A DNA stretch of 64,000 nucleotides from Pseudeuparius sepicola. Lineage: Eukaryota; Arthropoda; Insecta; Coleoptera; Anthribidae. The first letter of the stretch is position 1. Each line of letters begins with the position of its first letter. The notes below the pieces were generated by a model. The model ran no database searches. It was not told where the DNA came from and saw only the letters and a program-made list of their open reading frames with translations. The stretch is from assembly GCA_963920635.1 (NCBI GenBank), contig OY987305.1, forward strand, positions 11,695,153 to 11,759,152. The letters run 5' to 3'. The translations under genes and the position numbers were made by a program. This document shows, piece by piece, positions 12,300 through 22,677 of the stretch.

Positions 12300-12650
12300 C
12301 AGGGTCATTTTTTTAAAATTCCGAATTTTGAATTTATTTTAAAAATATATGCAAAAATATATTAAAATGTTTAAAATATGCGCCTTATGTGAAATTTTCC
12401 CAAGTTTTTTATGGTGCTATCAGAATCTGCGTATCTGGTTCCGTATACAGGGTGTAATACAAACTTGCATTTTTTTAAATGGAATACCCTCTATTTTATT
12501 GCACTATGTAATAGCACTTAAAAAGTGATTCTCAAATATATATACATGTCTATATTTATGTTTTACAGTTTTAATAATATTCACATTTTTATTGTGATTT
12601 TAGGATATTATTAAATTTCAAAAATCGAACAGTGTGCCATGGAAAATGAA
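12300..12650 (+). repeat. Left terminal inverted repeat of the mariner-like element
   Basis: This ~350-bp arm matches 15350-15702 inverted. It contains GCTATCAGAATCTGCGTATC, a small embedded palindrome beginning TACAGGGTGT near 12447, and the inner end AGTGTGCCATGGAAAATGAA. Such long TIRs are unusual for Tc1/mariner, where most are under 100 bp. Confidence 0.88.
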
Positions 12651-13566
12651 AACAAAGAATAAGTCTGCCTGTCATTTTCGTAAATTAATATTGTACAAAA
12701 TTTAGTTTGCTACTGGTTTTACATTATTTTGACTCAGTGTTAGTTGAAAAAAATGGTATATTCAGTGGAGGAACGAAACAATATTTATGAAGTCTACATA
12801 TTAGCCCAACGTAGTGCAACTCGAGCGAGAAGATTGTATGCCAGGAAATACCCGCAAAGACATTGTCCTGATGAAAGTTATTTTCGAAAACTTGCCTTTA
12901 AAATTCAAAACACAGGATCGGTTTTAAATAAAAAGAAAGAAAGGAGAGGACAAGAAGATGCTCAGCTGCAGGTTTTATTATATTTTGAAGAAGATGGGAA
13001 GAAATCAATAGGCGATGCAGTAAGAGATTTAAATTATTCCTACAGTTTTATTCAGCAGACTTTAAAAAACATAAATATAGACCATTCAAATTCACAAAAG
13101 TTCAAGAAATTTCCAATAACGACTATGAAAAAAGGCTTCATTTTTGCAATGTTATGAGAGGGTATTTAAGAAGAGATCCAGAGAGTATTTAAAGAAAATA
13201 TTATTCACCGATGAAGCTACTTTCACTACCTCTGGAATATTCAACCGAAAAAATTCCCATTTTTGGAGCAGTGAAAATCCCCGAAAGATTATTCCGGTAC
13301 AGAATCAAGGTAGAACATCCATTGGTGTCTGGTGTGGAATTTTAAATAATAAAATAATTGGACCAATATTTTTCAATGGTGGACTTACTTCTCAGAAATA
13401 TAAACATATTTTGGAAAATAATATTGAGCAACGTATAACGGAATTGCCCCCTGGAATTATCGATTCAATTGTTTGGCAACAGGATGGTGCGCCATGTCAT
13501 TCAACTGTCGAAATTAGGAACTATTTGAACGAAAAGTATCCAGAGTGGATTGGACGATATGGTGTA

Positions 13567-15007
13567 GGGGAGAGGAGAGTAAGATGACGATTGGGGTAAG
13601 ATGACGAATTGCTTACTAAATCTCCCTCACAGTAGATGGCACTCTTGTCTGTGTTGTCATAGGGCGCCCACAACACTCGTGACGCTCTGACATAATTCTG
13701 ACCTTGTTCGCTAGATGCCGCCCAAATCATTACCGAATTTGTCTGGCCGCCGTATGCCGTTGTAAAAATTCTGTGAATTTATATAGCGTTTCTCTAAGAA
13801 CTGGCAAGTTATTTCATGTCTGTCTTGTTTAATTTTCTAAATATATGTTAAACTAACATAGCTTGTAGAAGTATAATGTTTATTAGATGTTGTTTTAAAA
13901 TAATTTTCACCCATAACCTAAAAAATGACACTTTCGGGTAAGATGACGAATTCACACTGAGGATAAGATGGCGAATTTATCATCTTACCCGCCATGCAAA
14001 TATTTGCCATAGTGTTTTCTATTATTTAACTTTATTATACCTAGTTACATCATGGGTAAATATCAAAGAAAAACAAATAGACAAGGATGGTCCCATTAAA
14101 TGATGAAAATGAACCAACTCACAATGTAATCCATAATTCAGTACCGTTAGAAGAAACTAGCCCTGAAGCTGGCCCTTCTTGAATAAACGATAAAAGTTCT
14201 GAAGCTGGACCTAGCTGTTCACAAAAATACAGGTCTAGAAACCTGTTGCCTCCCTTACCAACTGCTGCTCCTAAAATTAAAAAACAAAGGGCGAAATTAC
14301 CATCTTTCTTTGATATTTCAAGTACTTCGGTCAAAGAAGCATTAGAGGAAAAAAAGTCGAGAAGCAAGCAAAAGAAAGGAAAAAAGAAGAGCGAAAAATA
14401 AAAAAAGCGAAAAAACAAAGAGAAACGGAAAAGGCTTTAGCAGCAAAGCAGAAAAACAAACGAAACGGAAAAAGAAAGGATGGTGTAAGATTTCTTCATT
14501 TTGATTCTTCTTTAGAGGTATCTGTCACATACGCAGAAGAGGAAAATGATGAAGACTCTGAGCCAGAAGAACTTTGTGCCATTTGTAACGAGTTCGGAAA
14601 AACTGAAACATGGTATTCCTGTTCAGTGTGCCGCAAGTGGGCTCATGCGGAATGTAGCGGACTGAGTAAGCAGGGGCGAAACAGAAACCCTTGCGATTTT
14701 TGTATTTAAATTATAAATAAAACCTACTTTACTTGTAATTAGAACTTTTGATTTAATTGTTTGTTATTCGTCATCTTACCCAACTAGCAAAGTCATCTTA
14801 CCCGCATTTGAGGGTAAGACGACGACAATGACATTCAATTGAAGAAAAAATATTATTTTGAAAATCTTTGAATTTGCACCAAAACTGTAAGTTCGAAAGT
14901 GGTACTACTGAGCACCTAAAAATAAATTTTCAAGATATTTCCTTAATTACTATCGTCAAAAAAAAAATTGTAAACCCTTACTATCGTCATCTTACCCTCC
15001 TCTCCCC
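13567..15007 (+). mobile_element. Pogo-like element, internally deleted, nested in the transposase gene
   Basis: The ends GGGGAGAGGAGAGTAAGATG and its inverse are flanked by TA (13565-13566, 15008-15009). Deleting the element plus one TA restores a continuous transposase reading frame (GRYGV then IAWPPR), which fixes the boundaries exactly. It carries at least nine copies of a GTAAGATGACG-like motif grouped at both ends. It also carries the start and tail of a pogo-like transposase gene, while the central catalytic part is missing, so it depends on a helper. Confidence 0.88.
14052..14709 (+). pseudogene. Pogo-like transposase remnant: N-terminal tip fused to C-terminal PHD finger
   Basis: ATG 14052 begins MGKYQRKTNRQGWS, the typical opening of the helix-turn-helix of insect pogo-type transposases. 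The frame then breaks and resumes in an acidic, low-complexity region (SPEAGPS twice, with a TGA between). A Lys/Glu-rich coiled-coil-like stretch follows, and after another frameshift near 14380 a C4HC3 PHD finger: CAIC, YSCSVC, WAHAEC, then CDFC just before the stop at 14709. The whole DDE domain is missing, which indicates an internal deletion. PHD fingers at the C-terminus are a known feature of some pogo-like transposases. The gene is dead but the finger is intact. Confidence 0.75.
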
Positions 15008-15349
15008 TAATAGCTTGGCCACCTCGCAGTCCAGACTTATCACCACTTGACTTTTTCTTGTGGAGTAGCCTAAAAAATGAGGTCTACAAGAATAAATCAC
15101 GGAACCTCGAGACCTTAAAAGTGAGAATACATGAAGAAATAAATAAACTAAATAATAAACCCCATATATTTGCCAAATTATGGAGTAATTTAGAAAAAAG
15201 AATAAACCTTTGCATAGAACGAAATGGGGAATCGTTTGAACAGTTTTTGTAGTAGTTTTAAGTTTTTTTTTTAAGATAGAGATGACAATTCAGAAGTTGT
15301 AGATATGTTTATGAGTTCTTAATAAAAAAAAATTACACTATACTTATAT

Positions 15350-15702
15350 ATCATTTTCATGGCACACTGCTCGATTTTTGAAATTTAATAAATATATCCT
15401 AAAATCACAATAAAAATGTGAATATTATTAAAGCTGTAATACATGAATATAGACATGTATATATATTTAAGAATCTCTTTTTAAGTGCTATTACGTAGTG
15501 CAATAAAATACAGGGTGTTCCATTTAAAAAAATGCAAGTTTGTAGTACACCCTGTATACGGGACCAGATACGCAGATTCTGATAGCACCATAAAAAACTT
15601 GAGAACATTTCACATAAGACGCATATTTTAAACATTTCAGTATGTTTTTGCATATATTTTTAAAATAAATTCAAAATTCGGAATTTTAAAAAAATAACCC
15701 TG
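15350..15702 (-). repeat. Right terminal inverted repeat of the mariner-like element
   Basis: Inverse copy of 12300-12650. The embedded mini-palindrome is better preserved here (TACAGGGTGTTCC at 15511 to GTACACCCTGTA near 15557). It ends CCCTG before TA at 15703. Confidence 0.88.
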
Positions 15703-15757
15703 TACACCAAGCTTTGATCGGCTTAAGGAAATCCATTAAAAACCAAATATCTATCAG

Positions 15758-15903
15758 CAGGCGGCTAACCCGCAGGCCCGAGTTCTGATGTCGCCTCTGC
15801 CACCGCCGCCGCGGCCAGTTCATACCGCGAACGTGCAGAGCTTCGACCTACTACCGTGCTGCCAGATCCACCAGGTTGCCATCGAATTGAAGGAAATTGT
15901 GAG
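15758..15903 (+). CDS. Probable internal coding exon of an unidentified host gene
   Basis: A GC-rich island reads open in one frame from the acceptor-like ATCTATCAG (15749-15757) to a donor AG|GTGAGA (GT at 15904), ending in phase 2. The peptide starts with a few residues (AANPQARVL), then MSPLPPPPRPVHTANVQ, then SFDLLPCCQIHQVAIELKEI. It is proline-rich followed by a Cys pair and an amphipathic helix-like end. Codon use is clearly unlike the AT-rich neighbourhood. ATG 15788 could be a start if this is a first exon, with a second possible acceptor CCGCAG at 15775. I do not recognise the family. The ELKEIV tail recalls cytoplasmic loop helices of Cys-loop receptors, but this is only a weak resemblance. 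The mariner-like element ends 56 bp upstream. Confidence 0.55.
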
Positions 15904-17193
15904 GTGAGACAGGCCCATTTTTCTAAAAACATAAACTAAAGAGAACGTTAATATTTGCAACTCACACCTGAAGATAATAAGAGACAGCTTCAGAAATGCC
16001 CTTAACTTTTTTTGAAATGTAGACTCAATTGATTGCTTTTTAAATAAAAACCAACCGCATATCATACATTTGTGTCCTTCAAGCTCTACTACATTTTTGG
16101 CAAATCAAATTTGATTTTGGGATTTTGATTAGCGGTTGAAATAAATATCCGCGAAATATTCGACCAATTTATATGTTGTTTAAATATTTAAAATTTGTAC
16201 ATTTACTATACACTATACCTTGTGATAGGAAGGAAGGGAAAAACTTTGTTATAGTTGACTCTCGAATAATAATATTAGGAATTCTCATCTGCTCGAATAC
16301 TCCAAACTATACCTCAGTATCCATTCTCTGCCCATTTGCATCAGATGAAATTGTATTCATTCAGTAATAAGTCTGTATTGTCTTCAAAATGGTATTTTTT
16401 AAACTATGCAGTTTACATAGCACATGCAGAAAAAATAATATATAGCAATTACAGGTCACAAAGAATTCCCTAATTATGTACTTACCTCACTAATAAGTTT
16501 CACATTACGTTGTTAGTGATTAGGCACAATTTTTGAAAAATATTATTATTTTATATGCTTTAGAGTGGGCCGCAATTTATATTAGTTTGTGATAAAAATG
16601 TAAAGAACTGAAAAACCCTAATTAACTCGATTTCCGTCCATTATACTTATATGTCATTTGTAAGGGTCGAACATACTTTTCTACTACTTAAAAATGTATT
16701 AATTATTTTCCAAAGATTCGACTTCGATTTAAAATTCGAATTAATCTAAACATACTTATATGTGCAAATAAAGCACAACGAAATAGTGTGATTTATAACA
16801 ATTACAAGGAAAATCAGAAATATGGACATTTTGAAATTTTAGTTACTCAGCTCTAATTATTCATAACGAAGCAACAATATCTAAGTGTAATTGTTCCGAT
16901 AGGAGCATGGGCGGGTGGCGTCACAATGCCAGTCTGCAAAGTCGATAAATAAACAGGTTTTGAAAAGTGAGAGCACCATAAAAATTGTACTTGTACAAGT
17001 TTATTTCAAAACCTATAACCAGAAGAACGTCCAAATTGCTCACAAATCGACAAACTAATAATATTTGACGAACTCATAGTAACAGGTATAAAATTAAAGT
17101 CAAATTTCACAAGGGTAGGGTAAAATAGTAAGGTATTCTTTGAGTGAATACTTTGAGACTCGTTTTCTCGATAATAGTTATTTATGTACCAAG
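15904..17193. other. Non-coding, probably intronic
   Basis: After the donor at 15904 the sequence is AT-rich with no further coding island and no bounded element that I can define. Confidence 0.4.
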
Positions 17194-17860
17194 GCACTGA
17201 AGTTCAACTTTTTATGACTCATGTGGAATTTAGTTGCCGAGGCCTCTGGCTGAGACAAATAAACCCAATGAGTCATAAAAAGAACTTCAGTGGCGAGGTA
17301 CATATTATATTTTTGAAATAGGAAAAAAAAAAGTTTTATTAGCCAAGAAAATAATCATAAGGGATCACCCGTCCATGAACCAACTGCGCGCGGCGTTGCT
17401 TGACTTTGACGATCGCTCTACCTAGGTCAAGTAAGATAAGACACGGCGTCGAAACAGACAAACCAAATTGCTGCCTTTTGTGCAGCCCCCACAGCAAATC
17501 TCTCGATATTCAAACCTACTAAAATATTTATACTGAAAGATTGCGCTGGTATAGGTAACAATTTCGCAATGTGTACGAAAAGTTAAATGGGCCTTTTGTG
17601 GCCGGGTTTTGAATATTTGGTCACTTTTGACGCGCGATGGATCCGCGTCTGACGTTTGATGTTTACATCTCGCCAAGGCCTACTTATTGAAAAAATCGTA
17701 CAATAATGGTCTACTTTAATATTTCTGAGCTTTTAATGACGATTTTGGGACACTTCACTGCCGATTTCAAGAAAATAAATTTATCAAAATTTATCAATAA
17801 AAAAATGTCTATGCAAATTTTACCGGGCAAAGCTGTGTAGTTCAAGGGGTATATGTGGCG
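17194..17860 (+). repeat. Dispersed repeat R, copy 1
   Basis: It begins with a hairpin: CACTGAAGTTCAACTTTTTA near 17194 pairs with the region ending AACTTCAGTG near 17293. The second half (17505-17690) matches 56797-56990 on the same strand (CTACTAAAATATTTATACTG, GCAATGTGTACGAAAAGTTA, GGCCGGGTTTTGAATATTTG). A more diverged copy lies at 19985-20340, so this is a dispersed repeat of at least three copies. Between the two parts is a 5S-rRNA-like stretch. Confidence 0.7.
17361..17415 (-). other. 5S-rRNA-like segment, reversed and degenerate
   Basis: Read on the minus strand, the stretch runs CGATCGTCAAAGTCAAGCAA, then CGCCGCGCGCAGTTGGTTCA, then TGGACGGGTGATCCC. This follows the order of the central and 3' part of arthropod 5S rRNA (gatcacc..gttaagcaacgtc..gcgtggttagtacttggatgggtgacc) with many changes. 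It is too short and too altered to be a working gene. It could be the head of a 5S-derived SINE or a relic captured by repeat R. Confidence 0.4.
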
Positions 17861-18537
17861 ACTATTTACTAAATTACGAGAGAATTACTTACCTATATTA
17901 TAAATGTTTATTTTGCTGCATCTACTCATTTTCTTTTTCACTTAAACTTTCAATAAGCACCGAAATGAAATGTAATGACAATGACGGGCGACTCGCAAGG
18001 AAACAAACCCGCTTGACACAAGCCTACTTGATTGTCTATTCCCGTCTTGGAAATACCTAATTGAAGTACATTTTGATGTTAAAATGAAATAGAAGTCAAT
18101 ATGTCGTAATTGTCACCACAATCAGTATTGTCATAAATATGATTGGTCGATTTAACAATGCTACAAATTAAGTAGTCAATAATATCGATAACAAAAAAAT
18201 GTGTGTGTAGATACGGTTAATAAGCAGAAAAATGATACTGTCTACTGAGAAACTATATTCGTGATGTTATCTGGTTATCACACATAATTTTATCACTTAT
18301 GAAGTTTATTATACAATAATCAGCGATTTCTTTTAGATAGGTACTCAGAATTATTGCATGTGCAAATAAACAACAACATAGAAATTTCCGGTTCAGTGTG
18401 TATGCAAGAAGTAGGTACCTAAATGAGTTTTGCTTGTTATTTTCTTTGACTCACCAACTTGTACAGCACTGCTATAAAAATTTATAAGACAAGCGTCAGC
18501 TGGTGCACCCAGAATTTGGAGATGCAAAATGCAAACC

Positions 18538-19660
18538 CAGGTTAGTTTATTTTATAGGAAGGTTAGAACTTTCGACATTCCTAGAAGGGAAGGGGGTGAG
18601 GTGAGGGAGGCAACGGGACGAAAGGGGGAGTTTAATTTGGTATAGCATATACACATGAATTGGCGATTTAGTAATTCCCTAAACATTTGACGACGCTTCC
18701 AGTCATAGGCGTACACAGACGTTTTCGGCTTGTTCTTTGTTTACGTCATAAATTTATACTGTTTTGGCTTAGACAAGGAAAGAGAAAGGACGCCTAACAG
18801 CGCTCGCGGTCGTCTTACCGATTGCCACATCGCACGACATGCCAGTGGCGTAGCATCAAACGCGTTCTTAGCCAATATTACAAAAATGTTAAAAATGAAA
18901 AGGTAGATAATTTTGACTTACATGTAATTTGAAATATTGGTATTTATTTGCAGATAATTTCCCAAATGTAAAGCTAATGTCAAGTGCTGAAATATATTTA
19001 TTTGCGGCGATTTCGAATCAATCAAAATAAAATAAATAATACAGGCCCATGGAAACTATCATAATCAATTAAGAAATTTTCAATAAAAACGATGTTAAAA
19101 AATAATTATATTGGTCCTATTTACGAACAAAACAATGCACTTTATCATATTAAAAGGTAGAAGGAATTTGAAGAAGTTGTATTCAGGAAAAAATAAAGTT
19201 TTAGGGCATTATTTAAAGGTAGCAGGTATAGCTTGTTAAATATTTACCTGCGAAACGAAATCCCGGGCTCTTGCTTTTCACTTCTGCTTTTGCAACCAAA
19301 CGCTGAACTATCGTAAGAGTACCTATGTTTTCCCCTTAATCACTGTTACTTTTAATTCACAAATTCACGAAATTTACTCACAACGTACTCGCTTTGTCTG
19401 CCACATATAAAATGGCCACCGCTCAAAACGAAGTAACAAAATCTATACACAACTTGTTAAAGTTCGTTGCTGCATCACATTTTTGATTTTGTGTTTACGT
19501 TTTGACTTAGTTTTCGGATTTCAATAACTGCATTATACCTTTTGATACGCCTCTGGCATCAATCTGTAAGAAGAAGAAGAATGAGTAGTGAGAGTGTACC
19601 TTTAGTCGCGTTCAGAAGAGGGGGAACGTCCTATCCTCCCTATAAACTAACCTCGATGGG
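18538..19660. mobile_element. Probable DNA element flanked by ATGCAAACC
   Basis: The direct repeat ATGCAAACC occurs at 18529-18537 and 19661-19669. Just inside are the inverted sequences GGTTAGTTTATTTTATAGG and CCTATAAACTAACC. The outer few bases of the two ends do not pair, so the true termini are uncertain. No transposase remnant is seen. Confidence 0.5.
18843..19555. mobile_element. hAT-like element nested in 18538-19660
   Basis: The left end CAGTGGCGTAGCATCAAA and right end TTTTGATACGCCTCTG are inverted repeats of the CAGTGGCG type. No 8-bp duplication can be seen, so either the flanks have decayed or the ends belong to different copies. It is non-coding. Confidence 0.5.
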
Positions 19661-19689
19661 ATGCAAACCATAAAAATATCCTGAATCTG

Positions 19690-19865
19690 ATGACAAAAAA
19701 GATACATTCTGAATATGTTTTTCAAGTGTTCTTCACCTACAACCGGCAACACAGCAGTGTATTCTTGTCGCCCGAGGCCCAGTCCCCAATTGCTGCTTGC
19801 CTGGCCGGTGATTGTCGCATGGTTTGCCGTTTGTCTTCAGAATTTTCATAGTTGTTTTTTGGTAA
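19690..19865 (+). CDS. Candidate exon, frame uncertain
   Basis: A GC-richer island ends at a strong donor, TTTTTTG|GTAAGTGCC (GT near 19861). Two frames are open. One runs from ATG 19690 and contains FFTYNRQHSSVFL and SPEAQSPIAACLAGD, but stops 12 bp before the donor. The other reads through the donor with a hydrophobic LLLAWPVIVAWFAVCL stretch. I cannot choose between them and recognise neither product. Base composition and donor are the only support. Confidence 0.22.
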
Positions 19866-19984
19866 GTGCCCACATGGACGGGATATATGAATGGCATGCG
19901 AGGCGAAAGTAAAAAATCGAGCCTTCCCACAGCACTCTTATTTCGCAGCTCTAACTGGCCAAATTAGCCAATAATATTTATTTG

Positions 19985-20340
19985 TGCACGAAGGTTCTAA
20001 AGTTCAACACTTTTTATAACGAATGTGGAATCTGGCCGAGGCAAATAAACCACGTGTGTTATAAAAAAGGGACACATCGCAATCATCGCATATTTTTTTA
20101 AACGGCCGTTGCTGCATCTTCTGTATCTTTACTAGAGCGACCCCGATGCACTACCTACCGTTGCAATTGGTCTGCGTACGTCATCCGGTCAATCTCTTGC
20201 AGTCTACATTGAGAATATTATCGTTATCCAAACCGGGAGATTATGTTGTTATAGATAACAATTCCGCCATGCATTTAAACAGTTAATAATAAATGATACT
20301 TTGTTGGTTGGGTTTTGAATATTAAAAACCACCTGTAGAG
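19985..20340 (+). repeat. Dispersed repeat R, diverged copy 2
   Basis: It shares the hairpin part with 17194-17300 (AAGTTCAAC, TTTTTATAACGAATGTGGAA, CCGAGGCAAATAAACC) and the later GGTTGGGTTTTGAATATT block with 17590-17630. It is more diverged than the copy at 56797. Confidence 0.55.
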
Positions 20341-22367
20341 CACTTTTGCCAAATATTTGCACATCATTACGGAACACCCTGTATATTCTGTATTCTGTTA
20401 GTGCATTGGGTTGGATTTGAAAGGTTATAGATGGCTATCATAATTATATTATATCAAAATTTTGAATCTTCATCCATAACATACTTTCACTTTCACACCA
20501 TTCCTCATAAAACAAAATATATGTAGGTATAGTATTTCTAAAGTCGCTTAGAACAGCATAAAAACCTGTGAATTTTATACGGGTGATTTCGGCTGTTAAG
20601 TCTGGTATTTTTACCAGTAGCAGAGCGTGGTAAAAGCTATGAAATATATCGCGCCTCGTATATCACTGTGTTCCAAGTGAGTTTATTTATATTTTACCAG
20701 GGTAGCTCGAGAACAGGCTCTTCCGGCAATAAAATACGAGTCAAAACACTTTTTTAACTATATTAAACCGCACCTGGTATTATAAGTAAAAGGAGATGAA
20801 GGAGACAGAGACGATAGATATTGTAGTAAAAACAATTGACTGCATGCTCGCCTAATATAATATCACCAATACTTGCATGGGCTACACTGTTCGACGGCCG
20901 GCCACTTGTACAGCGAAATGCGGTGGATAGGCATGCGATAATTTCACAGATTTTAGGATATACTTGCGTAAATAGTTGTAATCGATATGGCTTTTTAGAG
21001 ACCTTTTGACAATATTGTATGGTGCATTAACCTTTACGTTGTGTTTGGCGACAACCTTAAAAAACCCTTAAAAGTGAAATATTATGTTGCTTTTAGAATA
21101 TGTATATCTTTAAAAAACTGCGTGACGCTTATGTCCTATATTGAGTTTTTGTTATGCAATTAGAGTTTTTTATGCTGTTTCCATTGACTTTAAAAATACT
21201 ATACTCCTGTTTTATTATAAGAGTATGTCCCTTGGTGTGAAATTTGGAATCAAAAGAATTATTTTTAAAAATAGGGTTTTATAATAATAATTGTAGACTA
21301 TCGTTTTCTTAATGGCCGTGTAGTTTTTTTTGGGTCGGGAATTATACTCGTATAGTAAGTTTATCTTATACTTATTAAAAAACGGCGTTATTCGACTAAA
21401 CCGGCAGGAATTTTTAGTATAAAAATTTTACAGTAGCCCCGGGAATGGCACGGTAAAAAAGGTAACAATATTATCTGAATTCCCACTACCTACTTAACTG
21501 TTAATGACGTAATCTAACACTGTTTCACATATTTCATAGATGTTCTCAAGGAAGTAGGTAGGTACGTAGTTAATCAGCAAGAGTTCATGGTGGATTGAAC
21601 TGCTCAAGTTCAAGTCCTCACAGAAATGCAATGAAATTTATGACATTGGGATTTGATATAGTTTCTGGTTTGGCCTAATCCATTCACTAATAATTATACG
21701 GGTTAACTGACCCGAAGTGCAGATATTAAATTTGGATTAAATTTACATTAAACTGGGATTTCGAGTCGACATCGTTTAAAGAGTTTGTTCTATGGTCTGG
21801 CTACTTGTTTTTCCGTAATAACTCATTCACTTTGCCTGCTAAAATATGTAACGGTGTAACATGGTCATTTTCCAGCAATTGATCAACGTTTTTTTCAGAG
21901 TTTTATATAAGGCTTCCAAAAAGTTACCACATACCTACTGACTGTATCTTTTTATTCTGCATTAGGTATGTCAAAGAAAAAGAGATAATTTAGTCAACTG
22001 ATACAAGAGGAATTAATTTCTGTTGATTTATGCAGCTGAAATGTTGGTAATGTATTAAAATTACATAATCTTTGCTGGGCGATTGTCGGTTTTTACAAGG
22101 GTCACTAAAAAATAAAAACCCTTTTTCCAGTGTTTGATATGCTTTGATTTAATTGGGTGCACATGTGTACAGGTTATATATTGTTTCCTAGCAAGTCCGA
22201 AGGGAGTGCAAACGTGCGTTGTTTTAACGCTAAAAAGTTTAAAGTTGTGTATTAGTGTAATAGCTTTGAACAATGGGACACGAAACGTTAATGGCATGTA
22301 AGAAAAACGGAATCAGACCGTGCCCATAAACAAAATATTTGTTTTGATTTGGAATTGTATATTTTGA
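20341..22367. other. AT-rich non-coding stretch
   Basis: One isolated CACCCTGTATATT end (about 20380) suggests a decayed foldback element. Nothing else is recognisable over these 2 kb. Confidence 0.4.
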
Positions 22368-22383
22368 ATGATTACAATGCCAT

Positions 22384-22677
22384 TTGTTAATTTTGTCTGG
22401 TTATATTTCGTCTGGGGTACCACGTACCACTTATGCCAGCGTATACCCTGTACTCACGAAGACTGGTTCCTGGTTCACAGAAGCGTGGGACACCCTGTAC
22501 TTCTCCGAGAAATGCCGGGAACGCCGAGACCGGACATTACTTCTGCTTCTTATCGAATACAACAGCCGTTACTGTAATTTAGCCGTTCGGGGTACCGACG
22601 TGCTTCATTTTGTAATTTTGTCACCGAATGTTCGGGTAACGAAACGTGGTTTTTGCTGGGTGCTGGCAAAAAGCTGA
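22384..22677 (+). CDS. Unrecognised ORF in a GC-richer island
   Basis: The longest frame gives 97 codons containing PVLTKTGSWFTEAWDTLYF and LLLLLIEYNSRYCNLAVRG. The other two forward frames are also open for about 180 nt, so openness here reflects base composition as much as coding. No domain is recognised and no clear splice sites bound it. It could be a decayed exon or a processed fragment. Confidence 0.2.
   Translation: MLILSGYISSGVPRTTYASVYPVLTKTGSWFTEAWDTLYFSEKCRERRDRTLLLLLIEYNSRYCNLAVRGTDVLHFVILSPNVRVTKRGFCWVLAKS

Larger units (their letters stand above)
12753..15252 (+). pseudogene. Tc1/mariner-superfamily DDE transposase, broken
   Basis: The product would bind the element's ends and cut and rejoin DNA. 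Translation from ATG 12753 gives an N-terminal helix-turn-helix region (MVYSVEERNNIYEVYILAQ, with SATRARRLYARKYPQRHCP). A DDE core follows: LFTDEATFTTSG carries the first Asp, IVWQQDGAPCH the second, and WPPRSPDLSPLDFFLW the third acidic region after the nested insertion. The C-terminus ends EQFL at 15252. Two frameshifts (about 13110 and 13175) and the nested 1.44 kb element (13567-15007) break it, so it cannot act. The spacing from the second Asp to the Asp in PLDFF is about 40 residues once the insert is ignored, longer than the classical mariner 34. Alternative start TTG 12744 is less likely. Confidence 0.85.
12300..15702 (+). mobile_element. Tc1/mariner-superfamily element with ~350-bp TIRs
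   Basis: The element starts CAGGGTCATTTTTTT and ends AAATAACCCTG, with TA at each side (12298-12299, 15703-15704). Its inverted ends run to about 12650 and 15350. Between them is a broken DDE transposase gene. Removing the nested insertion (13567-15007) leaves about 1.96 kb, a reasonable length for one of these transposons. Its CAGGGT ends and TA duplication match those of the many non-coding foldback elements in the window, so it may be the type of source that mobilised them. Confidence 0.85.

Noticed and set aside
13521..13730. Minus-strand ORF across the pogo-like element's left end
   Set aside because: It overlaps the transposase and the TIR of the inserted element and is an antisense by-product.
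14119..14418. Minus-strand ORF rich in Phe, Ser and Leu
   Set aside because: Antisense shadow of the Lys/Glu-rich region of the pogo-like remnant.
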